From contig NZ_CP022736.1 in assembly GCF_002257565.1 (NCBI RefSeq), forward strand, positions 1,116,001 to 1,180,000: a DNA stretch of 64,000 nucleotides, given 5' to 3'. How positions within the stretch are numbered: position 1 is the stretch's first letter; each line of letters begins with the position of its first letter. The translations under genes were made by a program, and so were the position numbers. This document shows, one piece after another, positions 16,921 to 26,089 of the stretch. This DNA comes from Herbaspirillum sp. meg3 (GTDB lineage Bacteria > Pseudomonadota > Gammaproteobacteria > Burkholderiales > Burkholderiaceae_D). The notes under the pieces were generated by a model. That model saw only the letters and a program-made list of their open reading frames with translations. It had not been told where the DNA came from and made no database searches.

Positions 16921-17018
16921 TGCTACGTCAGCCGTAGCAAGCAATATCTGCGTTACCTAAATTTTTTGCCAAGTTCTCGTGGAGATATTTCGCCTTCAAT
17001 GTCGATATTGAAGGCGAA
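16921..17018. repeat. Two hairpins between pilV and the DUF924 gene
   Basis: TGCTACG/CGTAGCA (16921-16939) and a stronger TTCGCCTTCAAT/ATTGAAGGCGAA stem (16989-17018, 12 bp, loop GTCGAT). The second lies 58 bp past the DUF924 stop on its strand and may end that transcript, but it lacks a T run. Confidence 0.55.
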
Positions 17019-17076
17019 GAGGGGATGGCGGGGAGGGGCAACCCGGAGCGACGGCATGCTAGTGCCGCGCACGCAT

Positions 17077-17709
17077 TCAGAAAGATGAATGCGGCTCTTT
17101 TAAAAACGCCGCCTCTTCGGCAGTGGACGGGCGTCCGAGAATGGCGTTGCGATGCGGAAAACGGCCGAAGCGTTCAATGATGGCGTGATGCTGGTCTGCG
17201 AACTTCAGATAGTTGTCAAAACTTGCCTTGCAGGCCGGATCGTCCTTGGCGCTTTGCCTGGCGAGTGTGCGAAACAGTTGCACGGCATATTCCTGATCGT
17301 CGAGATCTTCGGAGTGTTCCAGCGGCAGATAAAAGAAGACCCGCTGCAGCGGCGACAGCTGCTGGTCGAAACCCTGCGCCAGACCGAGATGGCAGCATTG
17401 CTGCGCCAGTGCATCAAAGGAGAATGCCTTGGCCGTATCGCGATACATATTGCGAGAGAACTGATCCAGCAGCAGGATCAGCGCCAGCATGCCTTGCGGC
17501 GTGTCGGCCCAGTCGTCGCGCTGGTTGCCGGCGGTGGCCAGCAGATCGGTTTCAAAGCGCGATTTGATGTCTTGGTCGACAGCCGCATCCTTGCCCCACC
17601 ACAGCGCCGACTGGCGGGCGGCGATGGTGGCGACGGCGGTATCAGCGCCACTGCCGTCGGCGCCGAACCAGAATGCCAGGATGGCGTCGATATGTTCCGG
17701 CGTACTCAT
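17077..17709 (-). CDS. DUF924 family protein
   Basis: A 210-residue DUF924 protein (TPR-like alpha-helical fold by family knowledge). Family motifs are visible: ILAFWFG near the start, ALWWGKDAAVDQDI, LILLLDQFSRNMYRDTAKAF, FFYLPLEHSEDL and RFGRFPHRNAILGR. The start is the ATG overlapping the S4-domain gene stop (ATGA). Function is unknown. It is coupled to an RNA-binding S4 protein, so both are made from one message. Confidence 0.88.
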   Translation of the reverse strand: MSTPEHIDAILAFWFGADGSGADTAVATIAARQSALWWGKDAAVDQDIKSRFETDLLATAGNQRDDWADTPQGMLALILLLDQFSRNMYRDTAKAFSFDALAQQCCHLGLAQGFDQQLSPLQRVFFYLPLEHSEDLDDQEYAVQLFRTLARQSAKDDPACKASFDNYLKFADQHHAIIERFGRFPHRNAILGRPSTAEEAAFLKEPHSSF

Positions 17710-17924
17710 TCTGCCAGCACGCGGATACGTACGTCGCCCAGCGCCACGGTCTGGCCGGCGGTAATCTTGCAGGTCTTGCGCAGCTCCTGTCTGCCGTCTA
17801 CCTTGACGTTGCCGTCGGCGACGATGGCTTTGCCGGCGCCGCCGCTGTCGCACAGTCCGACCAGCTTCAGCAACTGGTTCAGTTCGACGTAGGGGCCTTG
17901 CAGTTGGAATTCCAGGTGTTGCAT
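17706..17924 (-). CDS. Small S4-domain RNA-binding protein
   Basis: A 72-residue protein that is almost entirely an S4 domain (YbcJ/RqcP-size), with ELNQLLKLVGLCDSGGAGKAIVADGNVKVDGRQELRKTCKI showing the S4 helix-loop-strand pattern. Such proteins bind structured RNA or ribosomes; the role here is not known. The stop overlaps the following DUF924 start by four bases. Confidence 0.88.
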   Translation of the reverse strand: MQHLEFQLQGPYVELNQLLKLVGLCDSGGAGKAIVADGNVKVDGRQELRKTCKITAGQTVALGDVRIRVLAE

Positions 17925-17990
17925 ATCAACCTTCTCATAGATGCTTCAAAGACGCTTCAACAATGCTTCAATAAAGTAATTCAATAAAAA

Positions 17991-18260
17991 TCAAACGAGT
18001 GTCTTCTCGGCCTTGTGCAGCCACACGGCGAGATTGTTCAGCAGGTCTTCCTGACTGAAGGAGCAGCTTTCTTCAGTGAACAGGCTGCCCGCTTCAAGGC
18101 GGCCGAGCAGGTCTTCGGCGACTTCTTCATAGCGTGGCGGCAGGCGCTTGAGCAAATCGCTTTGCGCGCGCCAGGCTTCGCAGAAGGCGGCAACATTGAT
18201 GTCGCCGTCGCGCAGGGAGTTGAGTGCGTCGTGCAGGGTTTGGATGCTGGCGTTGCTCAT
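17991..18260 (-). CDS. Small conserved-looking hypothetical protein
   Basis: An 89-residue, mainly helical, acidic protein (SIQTLHDALNSLRDGDINVAAFCEAWRAQSDLLKRLPPRYEEVAEDLLGRLEAG). I do not recognise a family by name. The start is the ATG of MSNASI; the upstream in-frame extension is proline- and serine-rich and not protein-like. It lies 13 bp after the MAPEG gene on the same strand and probably shares its transcript. Confidence 0.65.
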   Translation of the reverse strand: MSNASIQTLHDALNSLRDGDINVAAFCEAWRAQSDLLKRLPPRYEEVAEDLLGRLEAGSLFTEESCSFSQEDLLNNLAVWLHKAEKTLV

Positions 18261-18273
18261 GGCGAAAGGAAGA

Positions 18274-18657
18274 TCAAGAGTGTAAGGCAGAGGCGACGAA
18301 CAGGCCGATGACGCAGGCATAGCCGACGCACCAGGACAGCGAGCGCAAGCTCGGCAAGTCGTTCAGATACAGCGCCGTGTAGACCAGACGTGCCGCGATG
18401 AACGCCATCGCCAGGCCGTCGATCCATGTTTGCGCAGCGCCGGTTTGCTGCGCCACCAGCACGGCGGCGGCAAAGAAGGGCAGTGCTTCAAAATGATTGC
18501 GGTGCGCATAATCGGCGCGGCGGCGCAGGCCGGTTTGTTTGTCCAGCCACGCGCGCGGTTCGGAATTGTCAAAATCCCTTTTGCCATATTTGGCGACCGC
18601 AACCGTCAGCATCGGCAGCAGGCCGGCAATCAGAATGCACCAGTAGGAAATTTGCAT
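18274..18657 (-). CDS. MAPEG family membrane protein
   Basis: A 127-residue protein with four hydrophobic helices. R-A-HRNHFEALPFFAAAVLVA is the characteristic MAPEG motif (glutathione-binding region in eicosanoid and glutathione metabolism enzymes), and AARLVYTALYLNDLPSLRSLSW fits the third and fourth helices. AAGGAC lies seven bases before the ATG. In bacteria most such proteins have no proven substrate. Confidence 0.87.
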   Translation of the reverse strand: MQISYWCILIAGLLPMLTVAVAKYGKRDFDNSEPRAWLDKQTGLRRRADYAHRNHFEALPFFAAAVLVAQQTGAAQTWIDGLAMAFIAARLVYTALYLNDLPSLRSLSWCVGYACVIGLFVASALHS

Positions 18658-18670
18658 GGATGTCCTTGTC

Positions 18671-19558
18671 TTACAGCGTCTTGGCTTCGAAAGTATTGCA
18701 GGCGCTGACCTTGCCTTGCGTGATACCGCGCTTGAACCAGTTCACGCGTTGCGCCGAGGTGCCATGCGTGAAAGAGTCCGGCACCACCTCGCCGCGCGCC
18801 TGACGTTGCAGCGCATCGTCGCCGATGGCCGATGCCGCGTTGAGTGCGCCTTCGATGTCGCCTTGCTCGATGATGTGACGCGCCTCATTGGCGTGGTAGG
18901 CCCAGACGCCGGCAAAACAGTCGGCTTGCAGTTCCAGTCGCACCGACAGCGCATTCGACTGTTTCTCCGACATGTTGCGGCGGGCCTTGTCGACCTTCCC
19001 GGAGATGCCCAGCAGATTTTGCACGTGGTGGCCGACCTCATGCGCGATCACATACGCTTGCGCAAAATTGCCGGTCACGTTGAAGCGCTGCTGCATCAAC
19101 TTGTAGAAGCTCAGGTCAATATAGACTTTTTGGTCGCCGGGGCAGTAGAACGGGCCGGTTGCGGTCTGACCCGTGCCGCAGGCGGTCGGTGTACTGCCGG
19201 AGAACAGCACCAGCTTCGGACGAACGTAGGTCGCGCCCCCGGCCTTGAAGATTTCGCCCCAGGTGTCTTCGGTATCGGCCAGCACGGTCGATACGAAGCG
19301 CGCCATCTGATCATCCGGCGGCGGTTTGTGCGCCGGCGCGGAATGCTGCACCGGTGCGACCTGGCCGCCGCCACCGCTCAGCATGTTGATGACGGTCAGT
19401 GGATTGATGCCGAGAAAGTAGGAAGCCACCAGCGCAACGGCGATGCCGCCCAGCCCGATCGAACGGCCACCGAAGGAGAAACCACCTCCTCCGCCACCGC
19501 CATCTTCGCCGCGGCGGTCTTCAACATTGTCGCTTTCGCGATTGCCTTCCCATTTCAT
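18671..19558 (-). CDS. YpfJ-like neutral zinc metallopeptidase
   Basis: A 295-residue membrane-anchored peptidase. A glycine-rich cytoplasmic N-terminus is followed by one TM helix (about 37-56) and a periplasmic catalytic domain with AYVIAHEVGHHVQN (HExxH zinc site) and ELQADCFAGVWAYHA, whose Glu is the likely third ligand region. The start is the ATG after AAGGAAACAATT; an upstream extension lacks support. It matches the neutral zinc metallopeptidase family of about 290 residues. Its substrate is unknown. The gene is followed 13 bp later by the MAPEG gene. Confidence 0.9.
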   Translation of the reverse strand: MKWEGNRESDNVEDRRGEDGGGGGGGFSFGGRSIGLGGIAVALVASYFLGINPLTVINMLSGGGGQVAPVQHSAPAHKPPPDDQMARFVSTVLADTEDTWGEIFKAGGATYVRPKLVLFSGSTPTACGTGQTATGPFYCPGDQKVYIDLSFYKLMQQRFNVTGNFAQAYVIAHEVGHHVQNLLGISGKVDKARRNMSEKQSNALSVRLELQADCFAGVWAYHANEARHIIEQGDIEGALNAASAIGDDALQRQARGEVVPDSFTHGTSAQRVNWFKRGITQGKVSACNTFEAKTL

Positions 19559-19959
19559 AATTGTTTCCTTGATTGCTGCTGAATACGTCGAGTAAGCGAG
19601 ATTGTAATGGACTCGTGCCCGGCAAGATGGTTTCCGTGCGTCCATATCGCCGCAAACAGGAAAAGAATGAATTTCTGCGGAGAAATGCGGTCATCAAGAT
19701 AAGTGCGGCAGGATGCGGCAGCATCGCGCGGTGATGTGCTGCAAAGGTTTTCACAATCGCAACTTCTGTGGGAATATCTCAATACGCTCAATGCGCTCCG
19801 TGCCTGGCACGCAGCGTTCGGTATGTAGCGTTCTTATAGCATCCTCGTTTGCATCGTTCTTTGCACCATAAGCAGCATGACTGCCTGCGCCGTACATCTT
19901 CTATGTTGATGTTGCAGTGTTGTCATGCAGATAACAGCAATTTCGAACGGGAGACTCTC
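19559..19959. other. Intergenic between metallopeptidase and acyl-CoA dehydrogenase
   Basis: These 401 bases separate two divergent genes and should carry both promoters. I see no protein-like frame, no clear operator and no terminator; there are a few short TGCGGCAG repeats (19701-19720). Confidence 0.55.
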
Positions 19960-22449
19960 ATGATCTTATGGCTCGTTGTTTTTGTAGCAGGCGCCCTTGC
20001 ATTGATGATGATGCGTGTCGGCGCATGGACCTGGCTGGTGGCCGAACTGGCCTGGATATGGGTAGGCGGCGTCACCGATCAGGCCAACGCCGTCGTCTGC
20101 GTATTGCTGGCGATCATATTGTGCGTGCCGACGCTGCTCATCGCCATCAAGTCGGTGCGGCAGACGCTGATCACGCGCCCGGCGCTGGACGTCTTCCGCA
20201 AGATCTTGCCGAGCATGTCCGATACCGAACGCGATGCCATTGAGGCCGGTACCGTCTGGTGGGATGCCGATCTGTTTTCCGGCAAGCCTGACTGGAACAA
20301 GCTCATGCAATTGCCGCCGCCGACATTGACGGCGGAAGAGCAATCTTTCCTCGACAACGAAGTCACGCAACTCTGCGCCATGGTCAGCGACTGGGACACC
20401 ACGGTCGCCTGGCAAGACCTGCAGCCGGAAGCCTGGCAATTCGTCAAGGACAAGGGCTTCCTCGGGATGATCATTCCGAAGCAATACGGCGGCAAACAAT
20501 TCTCCGCTTACATGCACTCGCAAGTGATCATGAAGCTGTCTTCGCGCTGTTCGGTTGCGGCGATTTCGGTGATGGTGCCCAACTCGCTGGGACCGGCAGA
20601 GTTGCTGCTCCACTACGGCACGGAAGAGCAAAAGAATCACTACCTGCCGCGCCTGGCGCGTGGCGAAGAAATTCCCTGCTTTGCCTTGACCAGCCCTTAT
20701 GCCGGTTCCGACGCGGCGGCAATTCCCGATGTCGGCATTGTCTGCAAGGGCATGCATGAAGGCAAAGAAGTGCTGGGCTTCCGCGTGACGTGGAACAAGC
20801 GCTATATCACCCTGGCGCCGGTCGCCACCGTACTCGGCCTGGCATTCCGTGCGCTTGATCCGGATCATCTGCTGGGCGGCAATGCGGAACCCGGCATCAC
20901 CTGCGCACTGATTCCGACCAGGCATCCCGGCGTCGTCACCGGTCGCCGTCACTGGCCGCTGAACGCTGTATTCCAGAACGGCCCGACGTCCGGCGACAAC
21001 GTCTTCATCCCGCTGGACTGGGTGATCGGCGGACAAGCGCAGGTCGGCAAAGGCTGGCGCATGCTGATGGAATGTCTGGCGGCAGGCCGTGCCATTTCGT
21101 TGCCGTCGTCCAGCGTGGGTTTTTCCAAAATGGCGGTGCGCGGCACCAGCGCCTACGCCGCCATGCGCCGTCAATTCAAGATCGCGATCGGCAAGTTCGA
21201 AGGCATCCAGGAAGCCTTGGCGCGTATGGGAGGCAATCTCTACATGATGGACGCGACGCGCCGCATGTCTTCGCTGGCGGTCGACGCCGGTGAGAAGCCG
21301 TCGGTAATTTCGGCGATCTCCAAATACCACGTTACTGAACGCGGCCGGATCGTCGTCAACGACGGTATGGATGTCATCGGCGGCAAGGGCATCTGCATGG
21401 GGCCGGGCAATTTTCTGGCGCGTGTGTATCAGCAGATTCCGATTGCCATCACGGTGGAAGGCGCCAACATCCTGACGCGTTGTCTGATCATTTTCGGGCA
21501 GGGCGCAATCCGCTGCCATCCGTATGTGCTCAAGGAAATGGCCGCCGCCAACGACACCGATCATGACCGCGCGCTGGAAGATTTCGACAAGGCTTTCTTC
21601 GGCCATCTGAGCTTCGTGGCCGCCAACATGGCGCGCGCGCTGGTATTCGGCCTGAGTGCAGGGCTGCTGGCAGGCGCGCCGACCAATGCCGCTGAAGAAA
21701 CACGCGTCTACTACCGCGCCGTGTCGCGCATGTCGGCGTGTTTCTCTTTGTTGACGGATGTGTCGATGCTGGTATTGGGCGGTTCGTTGAAATTCCGTGA
21801 ACGGATCTCGGCACGTCTGGGCGATGTGTTGTCGCAGCTCTATCTCATCTCCGCCACGCTCAAACGCTATGAAGACGACGGTCGCCAGCGCGACGACCTG
21901 CCGTATCTGGAATGGTCGGTGCAGGATGCCCTCTATCGCGCGCAGGAAGCGATGCTTGAAGTGCTCGACAACTTCCCCAATCCCTTTATCTCGCTGGCGT
22001 TGCGTATCTGGATGTTTCCACTGGGTCTGTCGTATCGCAAGCCCTCGGATCGGCTTGCCGGCGCAGTCGCGGTCGCCATGCAGACACCCGGCGCATCGCG
22101 CGACCGTCTGGTGGCTGACGTCTATCAGCCCGATGCCGAAACCGACCCATTGGGCAGCGGCGAGCGTGCCTTCAACTTGCTGCCGCAAGTGCATGAAATC
22201 GAGACGCGCCTCAAGCAATCCATCAAGGACGGCATATTGCCGCCGATACCGCAAAGCCTGATTGAAATGCGGCGCTGGAATGCACGTGCGATGGAGCAGG
22301 GCCTGATCAACGCCGACGAGCGGCTGGTGCTGGACGACTTTGCACATTACGGCGACATCACGGTACAAGTGGACGATTTTGGCCCCGATCTCGACATGGG
22401 CAAGGCGTTGCAAAAGCCACAAGAACCGGTATTGGTCAGAAGCGCCTGA
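19960..22449 (+). CDS. fadE: FadE-type acyl-CoA dehydrogenase
   Basis: An 829-residue long-form acyl-CoA dehydrogenase, first step of fatty acid beta-oxidation, FAD-dependent. Two N-terminal hydrophobic helices (residues 1-60) anchor it to the membrane as in enteric FadE (814 residues). Then come the acyl-CoA dehydrogenase domains: GFLGMIIPKQYGGKQFS, PCFALTSPYAGSDAAAIPD, and the catalytic-region VEGANILTRCLIIFGQGAIRCHPY. The C-terminal FadE-specific domain (DUF1974 type) follows. The start is the ATG after CGGGAGACTCTC; an in-frame upstream extension is not protein-like. It is monocistronic. Confidence 0.93.
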   Translation: MILWLVVFVAGALALMMMRVGAWTWLVAELAWIWVGGVTDQANAVVCVLLAIILCVPTLLIAIKSVRQTLITRPALDVFRKILPSMSDTERDAIEAGTVWWDADLFSGKPDWNKLMQLPPPTLTAEEQSFLDNEVTQLCAMVSDWDTTVAWQDLQPEAWQFVKDKGFLGMIIPKQYGGKQFSAYMHSQVIMKLSSRCSVAAISVMVPNSLGPAELLLHYGTEEQKNHYLPRLARGEEIPCFALTSPYAGSDAAAIPDVGIVCKGMHEGKEVLGFRVTWNKRYITLAPVATVLGLAFRALDPDHLLGGNAEPGITCALIPTRHPGVVTGRRHWPLNAVFQNGPTSGDNVFIPLDWVIGGQAQVGKGWRMLMECLAAGRAISLPSSSVGFSKMAVRGTSAYAAMRRQFKIAIGKFEGIQEALARMGGNLYMMDATRRMSSLAVDAGEKPSVISAISKYHVTERGRIVVNDGMDVIGGKGICMGPGNFLARVYQQIPIAITVEGANILTRCLIIFGQGAIRCHPYVLKEMAAANDTDHDRALEDFDKAFFGHLSFVAANMARALVFGLSAGLLAGAPTNAAEETRVYYRAVSRMSACFSLLTDVSMLVLGGSLKFRERISARLGDVLSQLYLISATLKRYEDDGRQRDDLPYLEWSVQDALYRAQEAMLEVLDNFPNPFISLALRIWMFPLGLSYRKPSDRLAGAVAVAMQTPGASRDRLVADVYQPDAETDPLGSGERAFNLLPQVHEIETRLKQSIKDGILPPIPQSLIEMRRWNARAMEQGLINADERLVLDDFAHYGDITVQVDDFGPDLDMGKALQKPQEPVLVRSA

Positions 22450-22473
22450 CGCACGAGATATACCGAAGATTCA

Positions 22474-22503
22474 GGCCGGATGCCCTCATCACGGTATCCG
22501 GCA
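22474..22503 (+). terminator. Hairpin after fadE
   Basis: GCCGGAT and ATCCGGC form a 7-bp stem shortly after the fadE stop. There is no T run, so it is a weak terminator candidate only. Confidence 0.35.
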
Positions 22504-22699
22504 CTGAAGAAGATGTGTTTGTTCGGCGTTTGTTCTGATTCAGTTGACAGTACGTCAAGGGGCGCGGCCTTTGTCGATGCCGCGCAAAGGCTTATAATGG
22601 CGGCCACGATCGTCTGTCCGGCGTTGAACAGGTTTAACGTGTTTAGCGTTTGCGAGGGACGCCGCTTTAATCTCTTCTCTGTTCGAATCCGGTACTGTC

Positions 22700-22999
22700 A
22701 TGACTACATCCTCCAACAGCTTGTCCTCCAGCTCAGCTGACGTCGCGCCGCCATTCCGGTGGCTGAACCCATACCGCCCCACCAAGTTCCGCGTCATCGT
22801 GGGTCTTGGCATCGCTGCCATCGTGCTGGCGCTGATCAACCTGTTCGTACCGGGTGCGCTCGATGCCACTGCCTATCTGTCGAGCATCGCCGCCGGTGCC
22901 ATCGCCTACGTGCTGGCCGAAGTGCTGCTGGTCACGATTGTCGTGGTCGGGCCGTTTGCCGGGTTTGTATATGGCGTGGTTGCATTCTTCGCGCGTTAA
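22700..22999 (+). CDS. Small two-helix membrane protein
   Basis: A 99-residue protein with a serine-rich N-terminus, a conserved-looking FRWLNPYRPTKFR basic patch, and two hydrophobic segments (VIVGLGIAAIVLALINLFV and AIAYVLAEVLLVTIVVVGPFAGFVYGVVAFF). I do not recognise a named family. It stands alone and ends 19 bp before a strong terminator, which supports a real transcript. Confidence 0.7.
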   Translation: MTTSSNSLSSSSADVAPPFRWLNPYRPTKFRVIVGLGIAAIVLALINLFVPGALDATAYLSSIAAGAIAYVLAEVLLVTIVVVGPFAGFVYGVVAFFAR

Positions 23000-23018
23000 T
23001 CGCTGATCAGCTTTAAGG

Positions 23019-23046
23019 AAAAGGCCGGTAGAGATACCGGCCTTTT
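23019..23046 (+). terminator. Intrinsic terminator of the small membrane protein gene
   Basis: AAAAGGCCGGTA and TACCGGCCTTTT form a perfect 12-bp stem around a GAGA tetraloop, 19 bp past the stop codon. Confidence 0.85.
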
Positions 23047-23204
23047 CTCATTTGGTAATCAACAGGCGCAAGCGATGCCAAAAAACGTATTCACAGCAGC
23101 AAATAATTCATTGGAAAGCGCGCAGCAGCGGACATACCATAGCCGCCTCCGCGCTGACTGCACATCGGCAGCACATTCAGTGGTCTCAACAACAAGGACA
23201 ACAC

Positions 23205-24182
23205 ATGCAAACACGCAAGCTCGCCAGCGATGGCCTTACCGTTCCTGAAGTCGGCCTGGGATGCTGGCAACTCGGCGGTGGCTGGGGTGATCATTGGGAC
23301 AATGACGTCGCCCAGCAAACGCTGGCGCAAGCCTACGCCACCGGCGTGCGCTTCATCGATACCGCCGACGTCTATGGTGACGGCGCCAGTGAACGTTCGA
23401 TCGGCCAGTTTCTGAAATCGCACAAGGATCTCACCGTCGCCACCAAGCTCGGACGCGGCGCGATTTATCCGGACGGCTACAGCCGCGATGCCGTACGCAC
23501 TGCAACACAGCGTTCGCTGGAACGCCTAGGCGTCGACAAGCTCGACCTGACGCAGCTGCATTGCGTGCCGCCGGCCGTGCTCAAGGACGGCAAGATTTTC
23601 GACTGGATGCGCGAGCTTCGCCAGGACGGGCTGATCAGCCGCTTCGGCGCCAGCGTCGAGACCGTGGAAGAAGGTTTGCTTTGCCTTGAGCAGGAGGGCA
23701 TGACTTCGCTGCAAGTGATCTTCAACATCTTCCGCCAGAAGCCGTTGGCAGAACTGTTGCCGAGGGCAAAAGAAAAGGGTGTCGGCATCATCGTGCGCCT
23801 GCCGCTGGCAAGCGGTCTGCTGAGCGGCAAGATGACGCGTGCGACCACCTTCAAGCCGGACGATCACCGCAACTTCAACCGCGACGGCCAGCAATTCAAT
23901 GTCGGTGAAACCTTCGCCGGTCTGGAGTTCGCGACCGGCGTCGACCTGGCGCAAGAAATTGCCGCGCTGGTGCCCGCCGGCATGAACATGGCGCAGATGT
24001 CCTTGCGCTGGATCCTGGATCACGACGCCGTATCGGTCATCATCCCCGGCGCCAGTTCACCTGCGCAGGTATTGTCGAACGCCAGTGCATCGGCGATGCC
24101 GCGTTTGCCGGCCGCGCTGCACGAGAAGCTGGCTGCGCTGTATCGCGATAAGATTCATGCAGCGATTCGCGGCCCGTACTGA
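23205..24182 (+). CDS. Aldo/keto reductase
   Basis: A 325-residue NADP-dependent oxidoreductase with the AKR (beta/alpha)8 barrel. N-terminal RKLASDGLTVPEVGLGCWQLGGGWG and FIDTADVYGDGASERSIGQFL carry the catalytic Asp and Tyr of the AKR tetrad; the Lys is in VATKLGRGA and the His position reads LTQLHCVP. The C-terminal SLRWILDHDAVSVIIPGASSPAQVLSNA is the cofactor-phosphate region. The start is the ATG after AAGGACAACAC. The substrate is unknown and no pathway genes are adjacent. Confidence 0.88.
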   Translation: MQTRKLASDGLTVPEVGLGCWQLGGGWGDHWDNDVAQQTLAQAYATGVRFIDTADVYGDGASERSIGQFLKSHKDLTVATKLGRGAIYPDGYSRDAVRTATQRSLERLGVDKLDLTQLHCVPPAVLKDGKIFDWMRELRQDGLISRFGASVETVEEGLLCLEQEGMTSLQVIFNIFRQKPLAELLPRAKEKGVGIIVRLPLASGLLSGKMTRATTFKPDDHRNFNRDGQQFNVGETFAGLEFATGVDLAQEIAALVPAGMNMAQMSLRWILDHDAVSVIIPGASSPAQVLSNASASAMPRLPAALHEKLAALYRDKIHAAIRGPY

Positions 24183-24214
24183 GTTAGTGGTAAAACATCA
24201 TCGACGCCATCAAT

Positions 24215-24248
24215 AAAAAGCCCACGACTTTGCGGTCGTGGGCTTTTT
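24215..24248. terminator. Bidirectional intrinsic terminator
   Basis: A5GCCCACGAC pairs with GTCGTGGGCT5 over a 6-base loop, between the convergent aldo/keto reductase and chemoreceptor genes. Both strands give a U-tract. Confidence 0.88.
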
Positions 24249-24263
24249 TAATGGAACGTGGGC

Positions 24264-25811
24264 TTACAGCTTGAACACGCTGACCACCTTCACCAGATTG
24301 TCGCCCTGCATTTGCATCGACTTCGATGCGGCGGCGGCTTCTTCCACCAGCGCGGCATTTTGCTGCGTGACTTCGTCCATCTGCGTGATGGCCAGATTGA
24401 CCTGATCGATGCCTTCGCTTTGCTCGTGGCTGGCGACGGCAATTTCCTTGATCACTTCGCTGACCTTGCGGATGCTGTCGACTACTTCGCCCATGGTCTT
24501 GCCTGCCTGACCGACCAGATCCGAACCGGCGCGCACTTCCTGTACCGAGCCGTCGATCAGCGATTTGATTTCCTTGGCGGCTGCAGCCGAGCGTTGCGCC
24601 AGGCTGCGCACTTCCGACGCCACCACTGCAAAGCCGCGACCCTGTTCACCGGCACGTGCCGCTTCCACGGCCGCGTTCAAGGCCAGGATGTTGGTCTGGA
24701 AGGCGATCCCGTCAATGACGCTGATGATTTCCACGATCTTGTTCGACGAGGCATTGATCGAATCCATGGTCTTCACTACTTGCTGCACCACGTTACCGCC
24801 TTGCTCCGCAACTGCGGAAGCCGATACCGCAAGTTCGCTGGCCTGTCTGGCGTTGGAGGCGTTCTGCTTGACGGTCGAGGTGATCTCTTCCATCGCGGAA
24901 GCGGTCTCTTCCAGCGAGCTCGCTTGTTCTTCGGTACGGTTGGACAAGTCCATGTTGCCGCTGGCGATTTCGTCAACCGATTGCTTGATCGAGCCGGTTG
25001 CGCTCAGGATGCTATTGACGGTATCGACCATGCGATCGCGTGTGTAGGCGATTGAAGACACCAGGCTGGCTTCGTCGCCCTTGCGTACGGCAATGACGGC
25101 GGTGAGGTCGCCTTCAGCAATCTTGCGTGCAATTTGCGATGCTTCGCTTGGCTCACCACCGATGGAGCGATAGATATTGCGCACCACCAGTATGGCAATA
25201 CCCGACATCACCGCACCGAGAATCAGCAGCACGACACCGGCGCGGATCAGCGCGCGGTAAAAGTCGGTCTGGATGTCATCCTGATACACGCTGGCGATGA
25301 AGTCCCAGTTCCATGGTTTGAAGCGTTTGACGAAGCCCATCTTCGGGCTGGCTTTTTCTTCCTTGGGACGCGGCCACCAATATTCCAGGAAGCCTTCGCC
25401 GGCCGCCGATGAGCCTGTCGCGGCGATCATCTTGTAGAGCTCGTTGCCCTTGGCGTCCTTGAAGTCGTACATGTTCTTGCCGTTGAGTTTGGGGCTGGTC
25501 GGATGCATGACTACCACCGAATCTGCGCCGACCAATGTGATGTAGCCGCTGCCGGTATAGCGCTGGTCGGATACGCGGGCGATCGCCATCTTCTTGGCAT
25601 CGTCAACCGACATCTTGCCGTCGGCAGCTTGCTGGGCAAGCCCGCTGACGAGGGAGTAGGACATCTCCGTGATATCAACCAGCGCATGCTGGCGATCTGA
25701 GATCTGGAGATTTCTGGTTTCGTAAATGTTCCAGAGCGACAGCGCAAACAGCGCGACCCAAGAGAAAATCAGCGGAAGCCAAAGCTTCTGCTTCAAAGAC
25801 AGGTTGTTCAC
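24264..25811 (-). CDS. Methyl-accepting chemotaxis protein with single Cache domain
   Basis: A 515-residue chemoreceptor: TM1 at about 10-28, a periplasmic single-Cache (Cache_2) sensor at about 30-185 with GYITLVGADSVVVMHPTSPKLNGKNMYDFKDAKG and FVKRFKPWNWDFIASVYQDD, TM2 at about 190-210, HAMP to about 262, and a signalling domain with the conserved hairpin tip IDGIAFQTNILALNAAVEAARAGEQGRGFAVVASEVRSLAQRS. It ends in VVSVFKL without the NWETF-type CheR/CheB tether. Cache_2 domains of this kind often bind small organic acids or amino acids, but the ligand is unknown. A terminator shared with the aldo/keto reductase follows. Confidence 0.93.
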   Translation of the reverse strand: MNNLSLKQKLWLPLIFSWVALFALSLWNIYETRNLQISDRQHALVDITEMSYSLVSGLAQQAADGKMSVDDAKKMAIARVSDQRYTGSGYITLVGADSVVVMHPTSPKLNGKNMYDFKDAKGNELYKMIAATGSSAAGEGFLEYWWPRPKEEKASPKMGFVKRFKPWNWDFIASVYQDDIQTDFYRALIRAGVVLLILGAVMSGIAILVVRNIYRSIGGEPSEASQIARKIAEGDLTAVIAVRKGDEASLVSSIAYTRDRMVDTVNSILSATGSIKQSVDEIASGNMDLSNRTEEQASSLEETASAMEEITSTVKQNASNARQASELAVSASAVAEQGGNVVQQVVKTMDSINASSNKIVEIISVIDGIAFQTNILALNAAVEAARAGEQGRGFAVVASEVRSLAQRSAAAAKEIKSLIDGSVQEVRAGSDLVGQAGKTMGEVVDSIRKVSEVIKEIAVASHEQSEGIDQVNLAITQMDEVTQQNAALVEEAAAASKSMQMQGDNLVKVVSVFKL

Positions 25812-26000
25812 TGCGTGTTCCCCTTTTTAAATATTCCTGCGACGAGTAAATGCTTCTTGCACCACGATTTTCTATCGTCTCTCTGGTTTTTATATAACGC
25901 TTACCGAAGATACGGGGTCGTATTTATTGTGAAAAATCTTAGCACGGCGCTTGGCTTTGAAAGCATCGAATTGACGGGTAAAGCCTCAGTCTTTTCCTGA

Positions 26001-26040
26001 AAAAAAACGGTATTGCCTTTCGGAAAGAAGGGCAATACCG
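26001..26040 (-). terminator. Intrinsic terminator of the 5-oxoprolinase gene
   Basis: CGGTATTGCC and GGCAATACCG form a perfect 10-bp stem; on the minus strand it runs into about eight T. It lies 49 bp after the 5-oxoprolinase stop. Confidence 0.85.
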
Positions 26041-26089
26041 CAAAGGGACGACTTGCTCAGAAAAAACTATTTATAACCATGCAACAACT

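Noticed and set aside
19966..22422. Open frame of about 820 codons antisense to fadE
   Set aside because: Composition is rich in Arg, His and Gln as in antisense shadows of GC-rich genes; no domain or ribosome site is visible, and the plus strand encodes FadE with catalytic motifs.
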